Shown here: positions 1 through 8,895 of the stretch, piece by piece
Numbering within the stretch: the stretch's first letter is position 1
Layout of the letters: every line of letters starts with the position of its first letter
The notes under the pieces: model-generated
Told to the model about the DNA's origin: nothing
Database searches by the model: none
The model's input: only the letters and a program-made list of their open reading frames with translations
Source of the DNA: Roseateles depolymerans
GTDB taxonomy: Bacteria; Pseudomonadota; Gammaproteobacteria; Burkholderiales; Burkholderiaceae_C
Length of the DNA: 64,000 nt
Direction of reading: 5' to 3'
Assembly: GCF_003387155.1 (NCBI RefSeq)
Contig: NZ_QUMT01000002.1
Span: 1,183,694 to 1,247,693 of the forward strand
Program-made: the position numbers and the translations under genes

Positions 1-739
1 CCTGGTTCTTGGTCATGCCGGTGGCATCGAACCAGTTGTCACTCCACGACGGGTAGTAGACCGTGTAGACCCGGCCCGCCTGCGTGGCGGACTTGGCCGC
101 AGGGTCCGTCAGATCGGGGGACGGCGACGGCGCGGGGCTCGGCGAGGGGCTGGGGGAAGGACTCGGCGACGGGCTGGGTGAAGGGCTAGGCGAAGGGCCA
201 GGGGACGGAGAACCCGAGCAACTGCCCACCACCGTCCACGGCTGACCGGAGCCGGTCGCACCGCTGCTGGTGGTCGGATTGTTGTTCTGGGTCCACCAGT
301 TGGCCTTGTAGTTGGTGGTGGCCACGCTGGCCAAGTCACCGCCGTTGTAGACCTTGGAACTGGACCAGACCGGTGCGCAGTTGCCCGACGGCGTGGGGGA
401 AGGAGACGGGGAAGGAGACGGCGACGGCGAAGGCGTCGGACTCGGGGACGGGCCGGGCGACGGCGAAGGGCCCGCCGTGGCGCCCAGGTCGGTCCACAAG
501 GCCGCGTTGGTGGGATTCCAGCCGGTGCTGGCGTAGTCGGTCTGGTTGACCAGGGCCCGATACAGCTTGCCGTTGTAGCTCACCACGGTGCCGGCGGCGT
601 AATACACGTCCGGCGCCCAGGCGGCGTAGGTCTGCGCGGCGGCGTGCAGCGCGAATGCGGCAGCGCTCAGGATCGCCAGCTTGCGCAGTTCACGCAGCGG
701 GATGCTGTGGCGGTTGCGATCGGAGGGGGAAGGCTTCAT
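1..739 (-). CDS. secreted GH18-type chitinase, N-terminal part (cut by window edge)
   Basis: The frame runs off the left edge. It opens with a basic stretch and a hydrophobic signal (LAILSAAAFALHAAAQ) for Sec export. An Ala/Trp-rich carbohydrate-binding domain of the CBM5/12 (ChtBD3) type follows at about residues 35-75, with aromatic residues in YAAWAPDVYYAAGTVVSYNG. Next come a (Ser-Pro)n linker, a second chitin-binding-like module (about 105-155, with WWTQNNNP), and a second Ser-Pro linker. The sequence then reads RVYTVYYPSWSDNW, which resembles the first strand of a GH18 barrel. The product probably hydrolyses chitin outside the cell. The catalytic DxxDxDxE motif lies beyond the edge, so GH18 is inferred from the first strand and the modular layout. 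Confidence 0.8.
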   Translation of the reverse strand, partial: MKPSPSDRNRHSIPLRELRKLAILSAAAFALHAAAQTYAAWAPDVYYAAGTVVSYNGKLYRALVNQTDYASTGWNPTNAALWTDLGATAGPSPSPGPSPSPTPSPSPSPSPSPSPTPSGNCAPVWSSSKVYNGGDLASVATTNYKANWWTQNNNPTTSSGATGSGQPWTVVGSCSGSPSPGPSPSPSPSPSPSPSPSPSPSPAPSPSPDLTDPAAKSATQAGRVYTVYYPSWSDNWFDATGMTKNQ

Positions 740-839
740 GCAAGTGCTCCTGTAAACGACGTCAGTGGCCGTCCCTCCGCGCCCTCGCGGAAGGACAGCC
801 CACCGGGCGTCGCTGCCCGACGCGCGCCCGCTTTGGCCT

Positions 840-887
840 AGTGGTATGTAGTTGGTCTTTTGTTTGCCTCAGGAAGGCAATACCACT
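840..887. promoter_or_regulatory. nested inverted repeats upstream of the chitinase gene
   Basis: An 8-bp perfect inverted repeat (AGTGGTAT at 840-847, ATACCACT at 880-887) encloses a second one (TTGCCT at 864-869, AGGCAA at 875-880). They lie 100-150 bp before the chitinase start. The TGGT half-sites are reminiscent of GntR-family sugar regulators such as NagQ or DasR, but this is resemblance only. The rest of 740-1077 shows no gene. A 7-bp stem GGCCGGT/ACCGGCC lies at 1011-1029. Confidence 0.35.
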
Positions 888-1077
888 TTGCTCCCACTTG
901 CAGTGACTGTAATGAGGGAAATCCCGACATCGTGTCAGCAATCGTTGCGTAACCCAGGTCTAGCCCCACCCTTGTTTCAACTGTTTTGGCGCCCTGCCCC
1001 ACACAGATGCGGCCGGTGCGAGACCGGCCAGCCCAACCCCACAGTGGAGATCCCAAAGCGGATCCGACTTACGGACG

Positions 1078-1113
1078 AAAAAAAAGAACGGGGCCCCCGA
1101 AGGGACCCCGTTC
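1078..1113 (-). terminator. rho-independent terminator of the DUF4148 gene
   Basis: On the minus strand a GC-rich hairpin (arms GAACGGGG and CCCCGTTC, with three more inner pairs) is followed by a run of eight T. It lies about 65 bp after the stop of the DUF4148 gene and is a textbook intrinsic terminator. Confidence 0.8.
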
Positions 1114-1176
1114 GTCCGAGCTGTCACCGAGCGCCCGAAGGCACTGCGGTCACGTCGTCACTGGCTGAGCCGAATC

Positions 1177-1617
1177 TCAGTAGCGCGACGAACGCGCCGT
1201 CTCGAACTCCGGCGCGTATCCCGAGTCGCTCCACATCTTCTGCAAAGAGCCGTCTGCCTGGGCCTGTGCCAGCTCATCCATGACCTGGGCACGGGACTTG
1301 CCACCCGCAGCAGGCGGCGCAAAGGTCAAGTCGCGGGACGTGTCCATGCTCACCGACACGTCGACATCACCCTGGGTGTTGGAATAGCGGACGGGCAGGC
1401 CCTTTGCCTCATCGAAATCAGGCGAGTAGCCGGCTTCGCTGTTGATGCGAGCGAGAGCGCCGTCTGCCTTGGCCTGCTCCAGCTCGGCGACGACTTGTTC
1501 ACGGGACTTGGGACCCGAGGCGATCTCTTCTTCCACCTGCGCGAATGCGGGAACGCTGATCGCGGCGGCGAGAGCCAGAGCACCCAGGGGAGCATGAATG
1601 GGACGGAATCGACGCAT
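1177..1617 (-). CDS. DUF4148-type exported protein with two internal repeats
   Basis: The protein has 146 residues with a signal peptide (ALALAAAISVPAFAQ) and two copies of a motif of the form SRxQVxxELxxAxxDG...GYxPxF, at about residues 38-70 and 107-140. This pattern fits the DUF4148 family of small Burkholderiales periplasmic proteins, whose function is unknown. The start at 1617 is preferred over an upstream ATG because AAGGAG lies at the right distance. The gene stands alone and has its own terminator. Confidence 0.8.
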   Translation of the reverse strand: MRRFRPIHAPLGALALAAAISVPAFAQVEEEIASGPKSREQVVAELEQAKADGALARINSEAGYSPDFDEAKGLPVRYSNTQGDVDVSVSMDTSRDLTFAPPAAGGKSRAQVMDELAQAQADGSLQKMWSDSGYAPEFETARSSRY

Positions 1618-1776
1618 GAGAATTCTCCTTGTTGAAAGCGGGTCCATGGCGGCCGGGCCTGGAAGGTCTGGCCGTTGCGGCGGTGTTTTTCAACGCCATG
1701 GATCCCACTCTAGTCAACAGGCCCTGTCGACAGCCCAACCGCCACATTACGTTTTGGTCATCTCGGCGGGGCTGGT

Positions 1777-3300
1777 ATGAGCAGTGTGATTGCGGGCCGT
1801 TCATCGGAGCGATCTGAACGCGCGCAGGCCCCTTCCGACATACGTGACCACGCACGCGAGCACGCACGTGAACACACACGCGGACACACACGCACACGCT
1901 TGCCGTGGCGCATTCCCGACGGCGTCGGGCCGCGCCTGTCGTTATGGCTGGCCACGCAGACCTTCACCGGCCTGGTGCTGATGTCCCTGGCGGTGTATTT
2001 GCTCACCGCCTCGGATCTGCGCACGCGCCAGGACGACACGCTTTTGCAGAACCAGGTGCTCCTGCAGCACCTGCTCGATGAACACCAGGCACTGCCCACC
2101 GAGGACCTGCGCAAACGCCTGGATGAGTTCCTGGATGTCCATCGCGACCTGCGTCTGACCCTGCGCACGGCCGACGGCACCACGCTCTACGACCGGGCCG
2201 TCCACGCCCGCATCTCTGGCACGCAGGCCCGTACCGACAGCGGCCGGACCCTCGACTTCCCCACGACCCAAGGCCCCATCGCCACGCTGCGGCTGGACAC
2301 CCGCGCGGACGATGCGTTCGTGCGCCGCCTCGGCATGACCTTGATGGTGGCCTCCCTGATCGGCGCGCTGCTGGTGTCCGTCGGCAGCATGGTGCTGGTG
2401 CGCATGGCGCTGGCGCCGGTGCGGTCGCTGGTGGACCAGACGCGACGGCTGGCCGCCCACACCTTGCACGAGCGTCTGGACGGCAGCGACCAGCCGGAGG
2501 AATTGCGGCCGCTGGTGCAGCAGTTCAACGCCCTGCTGGAGCGTCTGAACCGCAGCTACACGCAGCTGGAGGGCTTCAATGCGGATGTGGCCCATGAACT
2601 GCGCACACCGCTCGCCACCCTGATCACCGCGACCGAGTTGGCGATGCGCCAGCCCGGCGTGCCGGCCGCCACGCTGGACCAGCTCGGTTCCAATCTGGAA
2701 GAGCTGCGGCGCATGGCGGGCATCATCAACGACATGCTGTTTCTCAGTCATGCCAACAGCGGTGCCACGGCCCGGCGTCAGCGCGTGCCCAGCCTGGCGG
2801 CGCTGGCCCGCGATGTGGCGGACTATCACGAAGCGGCGATTGCCGAAGCCGGTCTTCAGCTGACGGTCGATGGGGATGCGGCGGGGGACGTGGACGCGGC
2901 GCTGCTCAAGCGAGCGCTTTCCAATCTGCTGGGCAATGCCACCCGCTATGCCCGCAGCGGCAGCGTGGTGCGGATCTGCATCGATGCGATGGGTGGCGGG
3001 CTGCTGCGCATGTCGGTGACCAATGCCGGTCCGCCGATTCCGCCGGAGCATCTGCCCCGGCTGTTTGACCGCTTCTACCGCGCCGATCCGTCGCGAACCC
3101 GCGGATCGGATCATCACGGGCTGGGGCTGTCCATCGTGGCGGCCATTGCCCGCATGCATGGCGGCGCGCCCTTCGCCACCTCGACGCCGGAGCAGACGCG
3201 GGTGGGACTGACGGTGATGGGCGGAGAACTGCCCTCCTCGCCCCGGCGTCGCTGGCGGCGTCGGCGGCAGAAGTCGGTGGCGGGCGTTCACACGGTCTGA
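1777..3300 (+). CDS. orphan sensor histidine kinase (heavy-metal sensor type)
   Basis: This 507-aa membrane kinase has two transmembrane segments (about 59-77 and 186-210) around a periplasmic loop of about 105 residues. HAMP, HisKA (H273 in VAHELRTPL) and a HATPase domain (N box LLGNATRYA, G box HHGLGLSIV) follow. The layout matches the CusS/IrlS/CopS group. Unusually, the first 45 residues form a His/Arg-rich cytosolic extension (HAREHAREHTRGHTRTR) encoded by a CAC/ACA repeat, and the C-terminus ends in an Arg cluster (RRRWRRRR). No response regulator gene is adjacent. The start is uncertain because no ATG lies between the chosen one and the first membrane segment. Confidence 0.85.
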   Translation: MSSVIAGRSSERSERAQAPSDIRDHAREHAREHTRGHTRTRLPWRIPDGVGPRLSLWLATQTFTGLVLMSLAVYLLTASDLRTRQDDTLLQNQVLLQHLLDEHQALPTEDLRKRLDEFLDVHRDLRLTLRTADGTTLYDRAVHARISGTQARTDSGRTLDFPTTQGPIATLRLDTRADDAFVRRLGMTLMVASLIGALLVSVGSMVLVRMALAPVRSLVDQTRRLAAHTLHERLDGSDQPEELRPLVQQFNALLERLNRSYTQLEGFNADVAHELRTPLATLITATELAMRQPGVPAATLDQLGSNLEELRRMAGIINDMLFLSHANSGATARRQRVPSLAALARDVADYHEAAIAEAGLQLTVDGDAAGDVDAALLKRALSNLLGNATRYARSGSVVRICIDAMGGGLLRMSVTNAGPPIPPEHLPRLFDRFYRADPSRTRGSDHHGLGLSIVAAIARMHGGAPFATSTPEQTRVGLTVMGGELPSSPRRRWRRRRQKSVAGVHTV

Positions 3301-3480
3301 CCGGCGTTGTGGCGTTGCGCACCCATCGATTCGTCAGCGCGTGGCGCAGACGCCGCGCCCCATCCGTCTGCATGTCGCGGCCTACACTGCACCGCCGATC
3401 CTGTACTGCGCCTGCGGCTTTGAGTCGCTGCCTCACTGCGGCTTCGCCTTTTCCTCTTCTGCGTTTGAACCGCCGCCACC

Positions 3481-4872
3481 ATGACCGACCGACTTCTTGA
3501 ACTGGCTCAACACCCCTGGGGGCGACAACTGCTGAATGCCCTGGGCCTGCCGCAGCCGCGGCGGCTGCCGCGCCGGGACGGCCCATTCATGCCGGAAGAA
3601 CTGGCCGGCCGGCCGGTCCATCTCATCGGCATTGGCGAGGCACCGCTGCTCAGCGCCCTGACGCAAACCGTCTCGGCCGAAGGTGCCACCGTCGTGAAAG
3701 ACGCGCAGTCGCCCGTCTCCACGCTGGTCGTGGACGCCACGGCGGTTCACACCCTGGACCAGTTGCGCGACGTGTTCCGACAGGTGCAGGCCTCGCAAGC
3801 CCGCTTGACGCCAGGAGCGCGGGTGGTGATGTTCGCGGCGGACCCGGCATCGGCGCTGGACGCACGACTGGCTGCCCTGGCGCAGGCACTGCAGGGCTTT
3901 GCCCGCGCAATGGCCAAGGAACTGGGCCGGCGCGGCGGCACGGTCAATCTCCTGAAAGTCGGGCGGGTGCCCCACGTGGCATCGTCCGCGACTGCAGAGC
4001 CCACCGCCGCAGCCCCTCACGGCGCCTTGCCTCTGCTGGCGGGCGCGCTGCGCTTCTTCGGAGGCGACCGGTCCGCCTATGTGTCCGGGCAGGTGCTGCA
4101 GTGGCGCAGTGACGCTGCCGCGCGGCAGGTGCCGGACCCGGGCGCACCGCGCCGCCTGGCGGTGGTGACTGGCGCGGCAGGCGGCATCGGCGCTGCGACC
4201 GCTCGGCGGCTGTCGCTCGACGGATTCCGTGTCTTGTGTGTGGATGTACCGGCAGCGTCTGAAGCGCTGGAAGCGCTGGCCGCCCGCATCGGTGGGGAAG
4301 CGCTGCCGCTGGACCTGACTGCCGAGGCCACGCCGGCCGCGCTGGCCGCTGCCATCGCTGCCCAGGGCCCGCTGGACCTGATGGTGCACAACGCCGGCAT
4401 CACCCGCGACCGGACGCTGGCCCGCATGAGCGCCGCGGAATGGGACAGCGTGTTGACGGTGAACCTGGCCGCCATCCTGGCGATCGACGAAGCGCTGGAT
4501 GCACGCTCGCTGTGGCGCGACGGCGCTCGTGAGGTCTGCCTGTCCTCCATCAGTGGCATTGCCGGCAATGCGGGCCAGACCAACTACAGCGCCAGCAAAG
4601 CGGGGGTGATCGGCTACGTCACCCGCCGCGCCGACCAACTGCGGGACCGGGGCATCACGGTGAATGCCGTGGCGCCGGGTTTCATTGAAACCGCCATGAC
4701 CGGCCGCATGCCGATGATGATCCGAGAAGCCGGCCGGCGCCTGAATTCGCTCAAGCAAGGCGGCCGCCCGGACGACGTGGCCGAGGCCATCGCCTTCCTG
4801 GCGTCACCGCAGGCGCAGCCGCTGTCGGGGGAGGTGCTGCGGGTGTGTGGGCAGTCCCTGTTGGGCGCCTGA
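3481..4872 (+). CDS. fabG: high-molecular-weight 3-oxoacyl-ACP reductase (FabG)
   Basis: The protein has 463 residues, about twice the usual FabG length. The C-terminal half is a complete short-chain dehydrogenase: TGAAGGIG at 230-237 for NADP(H), NAG at 304-306, and the catalytic Ser355/356, Tyr369 and Lys373 (YSASK). The N-terminal 210 residues form a second, degenerate Rossmann-like domain, as in the HMwFabG (FabG4) group. It is expected to reduce 3-oxoacyl thioesters to 3-hydroxyacyl thioesters in fatty-acid or polyhydroxyalkanoate metabolism; whether the natural substrate is ACP- or CoA-bound cannot be told. No other lipid genes are nearby. Confidence 0.85.
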   Translation: MTDRLLELAQHPWGRQLLNALGLPQPRRLPRRDGPFMPEELAGRPVHLIGIGEAPLLSALTQTVSAEGATVVKDAQSPVSTLVVDATAVHTLDQLRDVFRQVQASQARLTPGARVVMFAADPASALDARLAALAQALQGFARAMAKELGRRGGTVNLLKVGRVPHVASSATAEPTAAAPHGALPLLAGALRFFGGDRSAYVSGQVLQWRSDAAARQVPDPGAPRRLAVVTGAAGGIGAATARRLSLDGFRVLCVDVPAASEALEALAARIGGEALPLDLTAEATPAALAAAIAAQGPLDLMVHNAGITRDRTLARMSAAEWDSVLTVNLAAILAIDEALDARSLWRDGAREVCLSSISGIAGNAGQTNYSASKAGVIGYVTRRADQLRDRGITVNAVAPGFIETAMTGRMPMMIREAGRRLNSLKQGGRPDDVAEAIAFLASPQAQPLSGEVLRVCGQSLLGA

Positions 4873-4902
4873 GACACTGAACCTGCCTTCGCCCCCGGCC
4901 CT

Positions 4903-6054
4903 TCACCCGACAGGTGCGCACAGGTAGGACACCTGATGCGCTTCCGTCGGCACCGGCACCTCCCACTTGCGCAGCATGCCCAGCAGTGCCTTGTTCGACA
5001 AGGACGTGTCGCGCCGATGATTACGCTTGAGCAACTCACTGCGAGACTGCTCCAAATACACGATCTCCACCTCGGCCCCATAGGCATACAGCAGGTCCAG
5101 GGTCTTGTCGCGCATGGACTGGCTCAGGTGGGTCGCGTTCCACACAAACGGCGAGCGGCTGCGCAGCAAGGCCTTGGCCTTGTCCGTGGCCGCATGGGCC
5201 ACGAGACCTTCATTCTTCCCATGCGCAAGCCCCAGCTCGGCCCGGGCGTCATCGAAGGACACCACCGGCAGACCGGGCCGGTGGGCCGCCACCCAGGAAT
5301 CCTTGCCGGAGGCGGGCAGCCCGCACATCACCGTCACCTTCGATCCGGGCTCCTGGAACAGCGGGTAGTCCGGATGCAGGTCCGCGCCGCGGAAATAGCT
5401 CACGCGCGTATGCGCATCGGCGAATGCACGAGGCTGGCCGTAGCAGCCCTCCTCCCGGGCGAGTTCGCGAAACAGCTCGATGTGATCGAGGATCCGGGCC
5501 TGGTCCTGGCAGATGCGCCCGCGCATGTCCGCCTCCGCCAGCGTGGCCAGCAGCGGCAGGCTCAAGCGACAGGACAGCTGACGGACGATGAACTCCGGCG
5601 GTCGCGCACTGCGCAGATCCGCCATCACATAGAACGGCAGTTGGTGGACGGCGATCAGTCGGCAGACCGCCTCCCGCTGTTCAAACGGCATGCCGGCGTC
5701 CCAGAGCAATACGCGTGCATCGATCGCGCCCATGCGGGAATGTCCCGGCTGGCCGATGGCGCCGGTGACCGGGTCCACCACCGTGGTGGCGTGTTTGGAC
5801 ACGTCGTGCAGCAGCGCCGCGAAGAACAGGGTCTCCTGATCTTCGCGACTCGCGGCGCGCCATTGCGGCAATGCCAGCAAGGCGTCCACCACCATGCAGG
5901 TATGGGTCCACACATCCCCTTCGGCATGATGCCGGGGGTCCTGCGGCGTGGTCTTGGCCAGCGCCAGGACCGGGAACGCATCCAGACAGGCCGCGTAGTC
6001 GGGAGTCTGCCCAAGGGCGGGCACCAGGGCCCGCAGGTTTTTCCAGGTCAACAT
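4903..6054 (-). CDS. HD-Pnk, bifunctional RNA end-healing enzyme
   Basis: The protein has 383 residues and two domains. An HD phosphohydrolase occupies about 1-200, with metal-ligand candidates H43, H83-D84, H104 and H137. A P-loop polynucleotide kinase occupies about 238-383, with Walker A GLPASGKD (K251), an SFDDAR motif (D268/D269) of the kind that activates a 5'-OH, and a basic lid RNHRRD. This is the architecture of HD-Pnk described from Runella, where the HD part removes 2',3'-cyclic or 2'-phosphates and the kinase phosphorylates 5'-OH RNA ends. It lies 27 bp after the RNA ligase gene on the same strand, and GGAGAAG precedes the start. The two enzymes would heal and seal broken RNA. Confidence 0.88.
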   Translation of the reverse strand: MLTWKNLRALVPALGQTPDYAACLDAFPVLALAKTTPQDPRHHAEGDVWTHTCMVVDALLALPQWRAASREDQETLFFAALLHDVSKHATTVVDPVTGAIGQPGHSRMGAIDARVLLWDAGMPFEQREAVCRLIAVHQLPFYVMADLRSARPPEFIVRQLSCRLSLPLLATLAEADMRGRICQDQARILDHIELFRELAREEGCYGQPRAFADAHTRVSYFRGADLHPDYPLFQEPGSKVTVMCGLPASGKDSWVAAHRPGLPVVSFDDARAELGLAHGKNEGLVAHAATDKAKALLRSRSPFVWNATHLSQSMRDKTLDLLYAYGAEVEIVYLEQSRSELLKRNHRRDTSLSNKALLGMLRKWEVPVPTEAHQVSYLCAPVG

Positions 6055-6081
6055 ATTCTTCTCCAGAGGGTCGGGCCGCGC

Positions 6082-7002
6082 TCAGGGCGACGATCGACGA
6101 GAGGCCCGCGAGCCCTCGCGCACAGCGGCGGACAGCTGCTCGAGCGACCGCAACGTCACCAGACCCAGGTCCTCCCAAGTCACCAGGGGCTGCTGCGCAT
6201 ACAGGTCTACTCCCTGCGCCAACTGGTTGGGCAGGATGGGCCGCCTGGCGTGATGGTCACCGGCGTCCAACAGGGTCTGCGTGAACGACGGCCGCACCAA
6301 CTTGTAGCGGGCGCGTACCTGCTGCGCGTCCTCCACCTTCAGGTAGAGCCCTTCCGATTCGTCGTGCCGGTCCGTCTGCTGCCAGGTCAGCGGCAGCGGC
6401 AATTGCTGCCGGTGAACCGCAGCCTCAAAGGCCTCCCGCCACCCGGTCGACTTCGCCAGCGACGGACGCACCAGGGCCCACAGCAGGTCGGCCCTCGTCG
6501 GCATCGGCCCTTCATACAGCACCGGCACCGACATCACCGGCGAGCCGGCGAGCAAGGCCTGCCGGCGCGGGGTCGAGAGGAACACACCGGCCTGGCGGTC
6601 GAAGATGTCGAACTCCTGGAACCAGTGGGGCAGCCGGTCATACCAGACGCTGTGCTTGGCATAGAGCCATTCGCCATACAGGACGTAGCGGTCCTCCAGC
6701 CGCTCCAGCAGACGTGATTCGTGCGCCGCGGCAAAGCGCTTGAAGAGCGCGAACTGTCGTTCGCCATAACCGCCGGTCAGGTAGTGGCCGCGGGATTGCA
6801 GCAGCAGGTCGCCACCCTCACTGAAGGACAGGCCCGCATTGGCGCCGTCCAGTTTTTCTTCAATGACGACATGGCAGCCGGCCAGTGCGGCCAACGGCGT
6901 CTGGTCGTGGCCGGAATCACCGGCCTGCAGGCGGCTGCCTGCCAGATGGACGGTGCGGGGATACCGCAGCAGCGGCAAGGAGTGCAGTTCGTTTAGAGAC
7001 AT
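6082..7002 (-). CDS. ATP-dependent RNA ligase
   Basis: The protein has 306 residues with nucleotidyltransferase motifs in order: motif I EEKLDGAN with adenylated Lys50, motif Ia near RGHYL (71-75), motif III/IIIa YGEWLYAKHSVWYD ... FQEFDIFDR (109-136), motif IV SEGLYLKVE, and motif V RYKLVRP. No DNA-ligase OB-fold or zinc finger is visible, and the size fits stand-alone bacterial RNA ligases. It is the first gene of a two-gene operon with HD-Pnk, which would supply it with 5'-phosphate and 3'-OH ends. The substrate, perhaps cleaved tRNA or another stress-damaged RNA, is not indicated by the sequence. Confidence 0.88.
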   Translation of the reverse strand: MSLNELHSLPLLRYPRTVHLAGSRLQAGDSGHDQTPLAALAGCHVVIEEKLDGANAGLSFSEGGDLLLQSRGHYLTGGYGERQFALFKRFAAAHESRLLERLEDRYVLYGEWLYAKHSVWYDRLPHWFQEFDIFDRQAGVFLSTPRRQALLAGSPVMSVPVLYEGPMPTRADLLWALVRPSLAKSTGWREAFEAAVHRQQLPLPLTWQQTDRHDESEGLYLKVEDAQQVRARYKLVRPSFTQTLLDAGDHHARRPILPNQLAQGVDLYAQQPLVTWEDLGLVTLRSLEQLSAAVREGSRASRRSSP

Positions 7003-7344
7003 CTTCGTCGGCCGTCTGCCTTGTTGGCGCAGACGGATTCATTCCTGAAGTGAGGAACCGACGAACGTGAAAGGCGCAGACAGGTCACCGCCTTCGGCCT
7101 CAAGGCCGAACAACGGAGTCGCGGGGGAAAGAAGCGGGGGATTCGGGCGCCGCCCGCTTCATGGCAAGCGTGCGGAGAGCAGGAACCCGTGCCGCGGCCT
7201 TCATGGGCGCAGACGGCGCCGACACGATGGCTGCAGGAGGCAGTCGTCGGCGATTAGCGGGTGACGGACTTGCGGGGCACGAGGGGGCTCCAGGCAAAGC
7301 GAGGTTGAAGACGGGCGCGATTGTTCATGCGAATTGAAATGGCG
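7003..7344. other. intergenic region upstream of the RNA repair operon, with hairpins
   Basis: No gene is supported in this 342-bp stretch. It holds a 7-bp stem CGTCTGC/GCAGACG at 7013-7035, just before the RNA ligase start, and a 7-bp perfect stem-loop TTCGGCC-TCAA-GGCCGAA at 7093-7110. It must carry the promoter of the ligase gene and the 3' end of the kinase gene on the right. There is no RtcR-like regulator gene and no clear sigma-54 site. Confidence 0.4.
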
Positions 7345-8895
7345 TCAACCGTTCTCGTGATTGGGCGGCGACGATTCACAAGACTGTGCATGCAAAGACG
7401 ACTGCGTGGACGCCAGTGCTGGAAACCGCAGCACAAACGCAATGCGCTCCGCGGACACCTGCCGCACTTCCGCCGTGCCGCCATGCAAGGCCATGATGGC
7501 GCGGACGATGGCCAGACCCAGGCCGCTGCCGCCGGCATCGCGGTGGCGTGATTCGTCGGTCCGGTAGAAGCGGTCAAACAGGCGCGACAGCACCTGTGGC
7601 GGCAATGGGTCGCCTTCGTTGATCACTTCCAGGACCACACCGGGCTGTTCATGCTCTGGCCTCGGTCGTAAGCCGGTGCCGGAGCCGGAGCCAGACGCCG
7701 ATGCCCGTGACGGCTCCAGCCGAACCCTCAATTCCACACAAGTCCCAGGCCGTGCATGACGCAACGCATTGGAGATCAGATTGGCCAATGCCCGTCGCAG
7801 CAGCTGCGGCTCGGCCTGAAGCTGGGCATCGCCATCGCACTGCAGACTCAGTCCGCGCTCCTCGGCAAGGTCCCCAAAGTAGTCGGCCTGCCGTGCCAGT
7901 TCCGCACCGGCAGACAAGGTCTGGGCCTGCAAAGCACCCGCCATTGCCTGATGCTCACTGCGCGCCAGGAACAGCAGGCTATCGACCATGCGGTTCAGGC
8001 GCTCCAGCTCCTGCAGTTGTGACTCCATCAAGGCGGCGTATTCCGCCTCCGTCCGCGTCCGGCTGAGCATCACCTGACTCTGGCCGGTGAGCGTGGCCAG
8101 CGGCGTGCGCATCTCATGGGCCAGATCGGCGGCGAATTGATTCAACTGGGCATAGCCCTGCTCCAGGCGGGACAGCATCGCATTCAGCCCCTCCACCCAA
8201 GGCCGGAATTCGGCGGGCGCGTCTGCCGTCTCCAGCCGCAAGCCCAGACTCTGCGGCCCGATGGCCGCCGTCTGCGCCCGCAACCGGCGCAGCGGGGACA
8301 AGCCCTGCCAGATCAGCGCCAGCACCAGCCCGGCGGCCAGGCATCCCGCTGCAAGACTGGCGGCGGCAATGCGCCACCGATACTCCGCCAGCAACGCGCG
8401 TCGCTCCGGATAGAGCCGGGCCAAACGCACCTCTACCTGCATCGGCACCGCGTCCTCCCCCAGCCGGGCCCAGGCCGTGAGGCCGGCGGCGGGCACGCCG
8501 TCCGGCGTGGTCCAGTGCGACAGATGCTGCGGGGCCGGTTCCTGATCCAGCGGCAGCGGCGCCGTCGCGGGCAGCGGCAGTCCCGGTGGATTGATCGACA
8601 GCAGCACGCGCCCGCCTTGTGCAGGCGGCGCATGGATCTCGATCAGCGCATTGCTCTCGCCGCTCATGGTGTCGCGCAGGTAATCGGCCTGCAGCACCAG
8701 CAGCTCGGGGGTCCCGCTGTGACCGAGCAACTGGCGCAACTGGCGCATCTTGCCCAGCAGTTGCACATCGTCCCGGCGCAGCAATTGCTGCTCGAAGGAG
8801 CTGAACAGATAAGCCCCCAGCAGGGCACTCGCCAGCGCGGCCAACAGCGCGCCGGACAGGCCCAGTCGCCAGGTCAGGGACAGCGCCAGCCTCAT
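7345..8895 (-). CDS. sensor histidine kinase, CusS/HprS-like
   Basis: The kinase has 516 residues from the ATG that overlaps the regulator's stop codon (ATGA). It has membrane segments at about 10-33 and 175-197 and a periplasmic domain of about 140 residues. HAMP, HisKA (H260 in LAHEMRTPL) and HATPase domains (N box [10 protein letters not shown] box GSGLGLAIV) follow. A Ser-Gly repeat (ASGSGSGTG) interrupts the ATPase domain before the N/G1 region. The pair sits divergent from a GlcG-like gene and a hydroxyisourate hydrolase, like E. coli hprSR next to hiuH, so copper or reactive-oxygen sensing is the leading hypothesis. Confidence 0.88.
   Translation of the reverse strand: MRLALSLTWRLGLSGALLAALASALLGAYLFSSFEQQLLRRDDVQLLGKMRQLRQLLGHSGTPELLVLQADYLRDTMSGESNALIEIHAPPAQGGRVLLSINPPGLPLPATAPLPLDQEPAPQHLSHWTTPDGVPAAGLTAWARLGEDAVPMQVEVRLARLYPERRALLAEYRWRIAAASLAAGCLAAGLVLALIWQGLSPLRRLRAQTAAIGPQSLGLRLETADAPAEFRPWVEGLNAMLSRLEQGYAQLNQFAADLAHEMRTPLATLTGQSQVMLSRTRTEAEYAALMESQLQELERLNRMVDSLLFLARSEHQAMAGALQAQTLSAGAELARQADYFGDLAEERGLSLQCDGDAQLQAEPQLLRRALANLISNALRHARPGTCVELRVRLEPSRASASGSGSGTGLRPRPEHEQPGVVLEVINEGDPLPPQVLSRLFDRFYRTDESRHRDAGGSGLGLAIVRAIMALHGGTAEVRQVSAERIAFVLRFPALASTQSSLHAQSCESSPPNHENG

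Noticed and set aside
112-471. Repetitive DNA near the left edge, considered as a CRISPR or satellite
   Set aside because: The repeats encode Ser-Pro linkers in the chitinase; there are no regular repeat-spacer units.
7067-7264. Possible small gene upstream of the RNA ligase on the plus strand
   Set aside because: Arg/Gly-rich peptide of shadow type with no ribosome site or hydrophobic segment.
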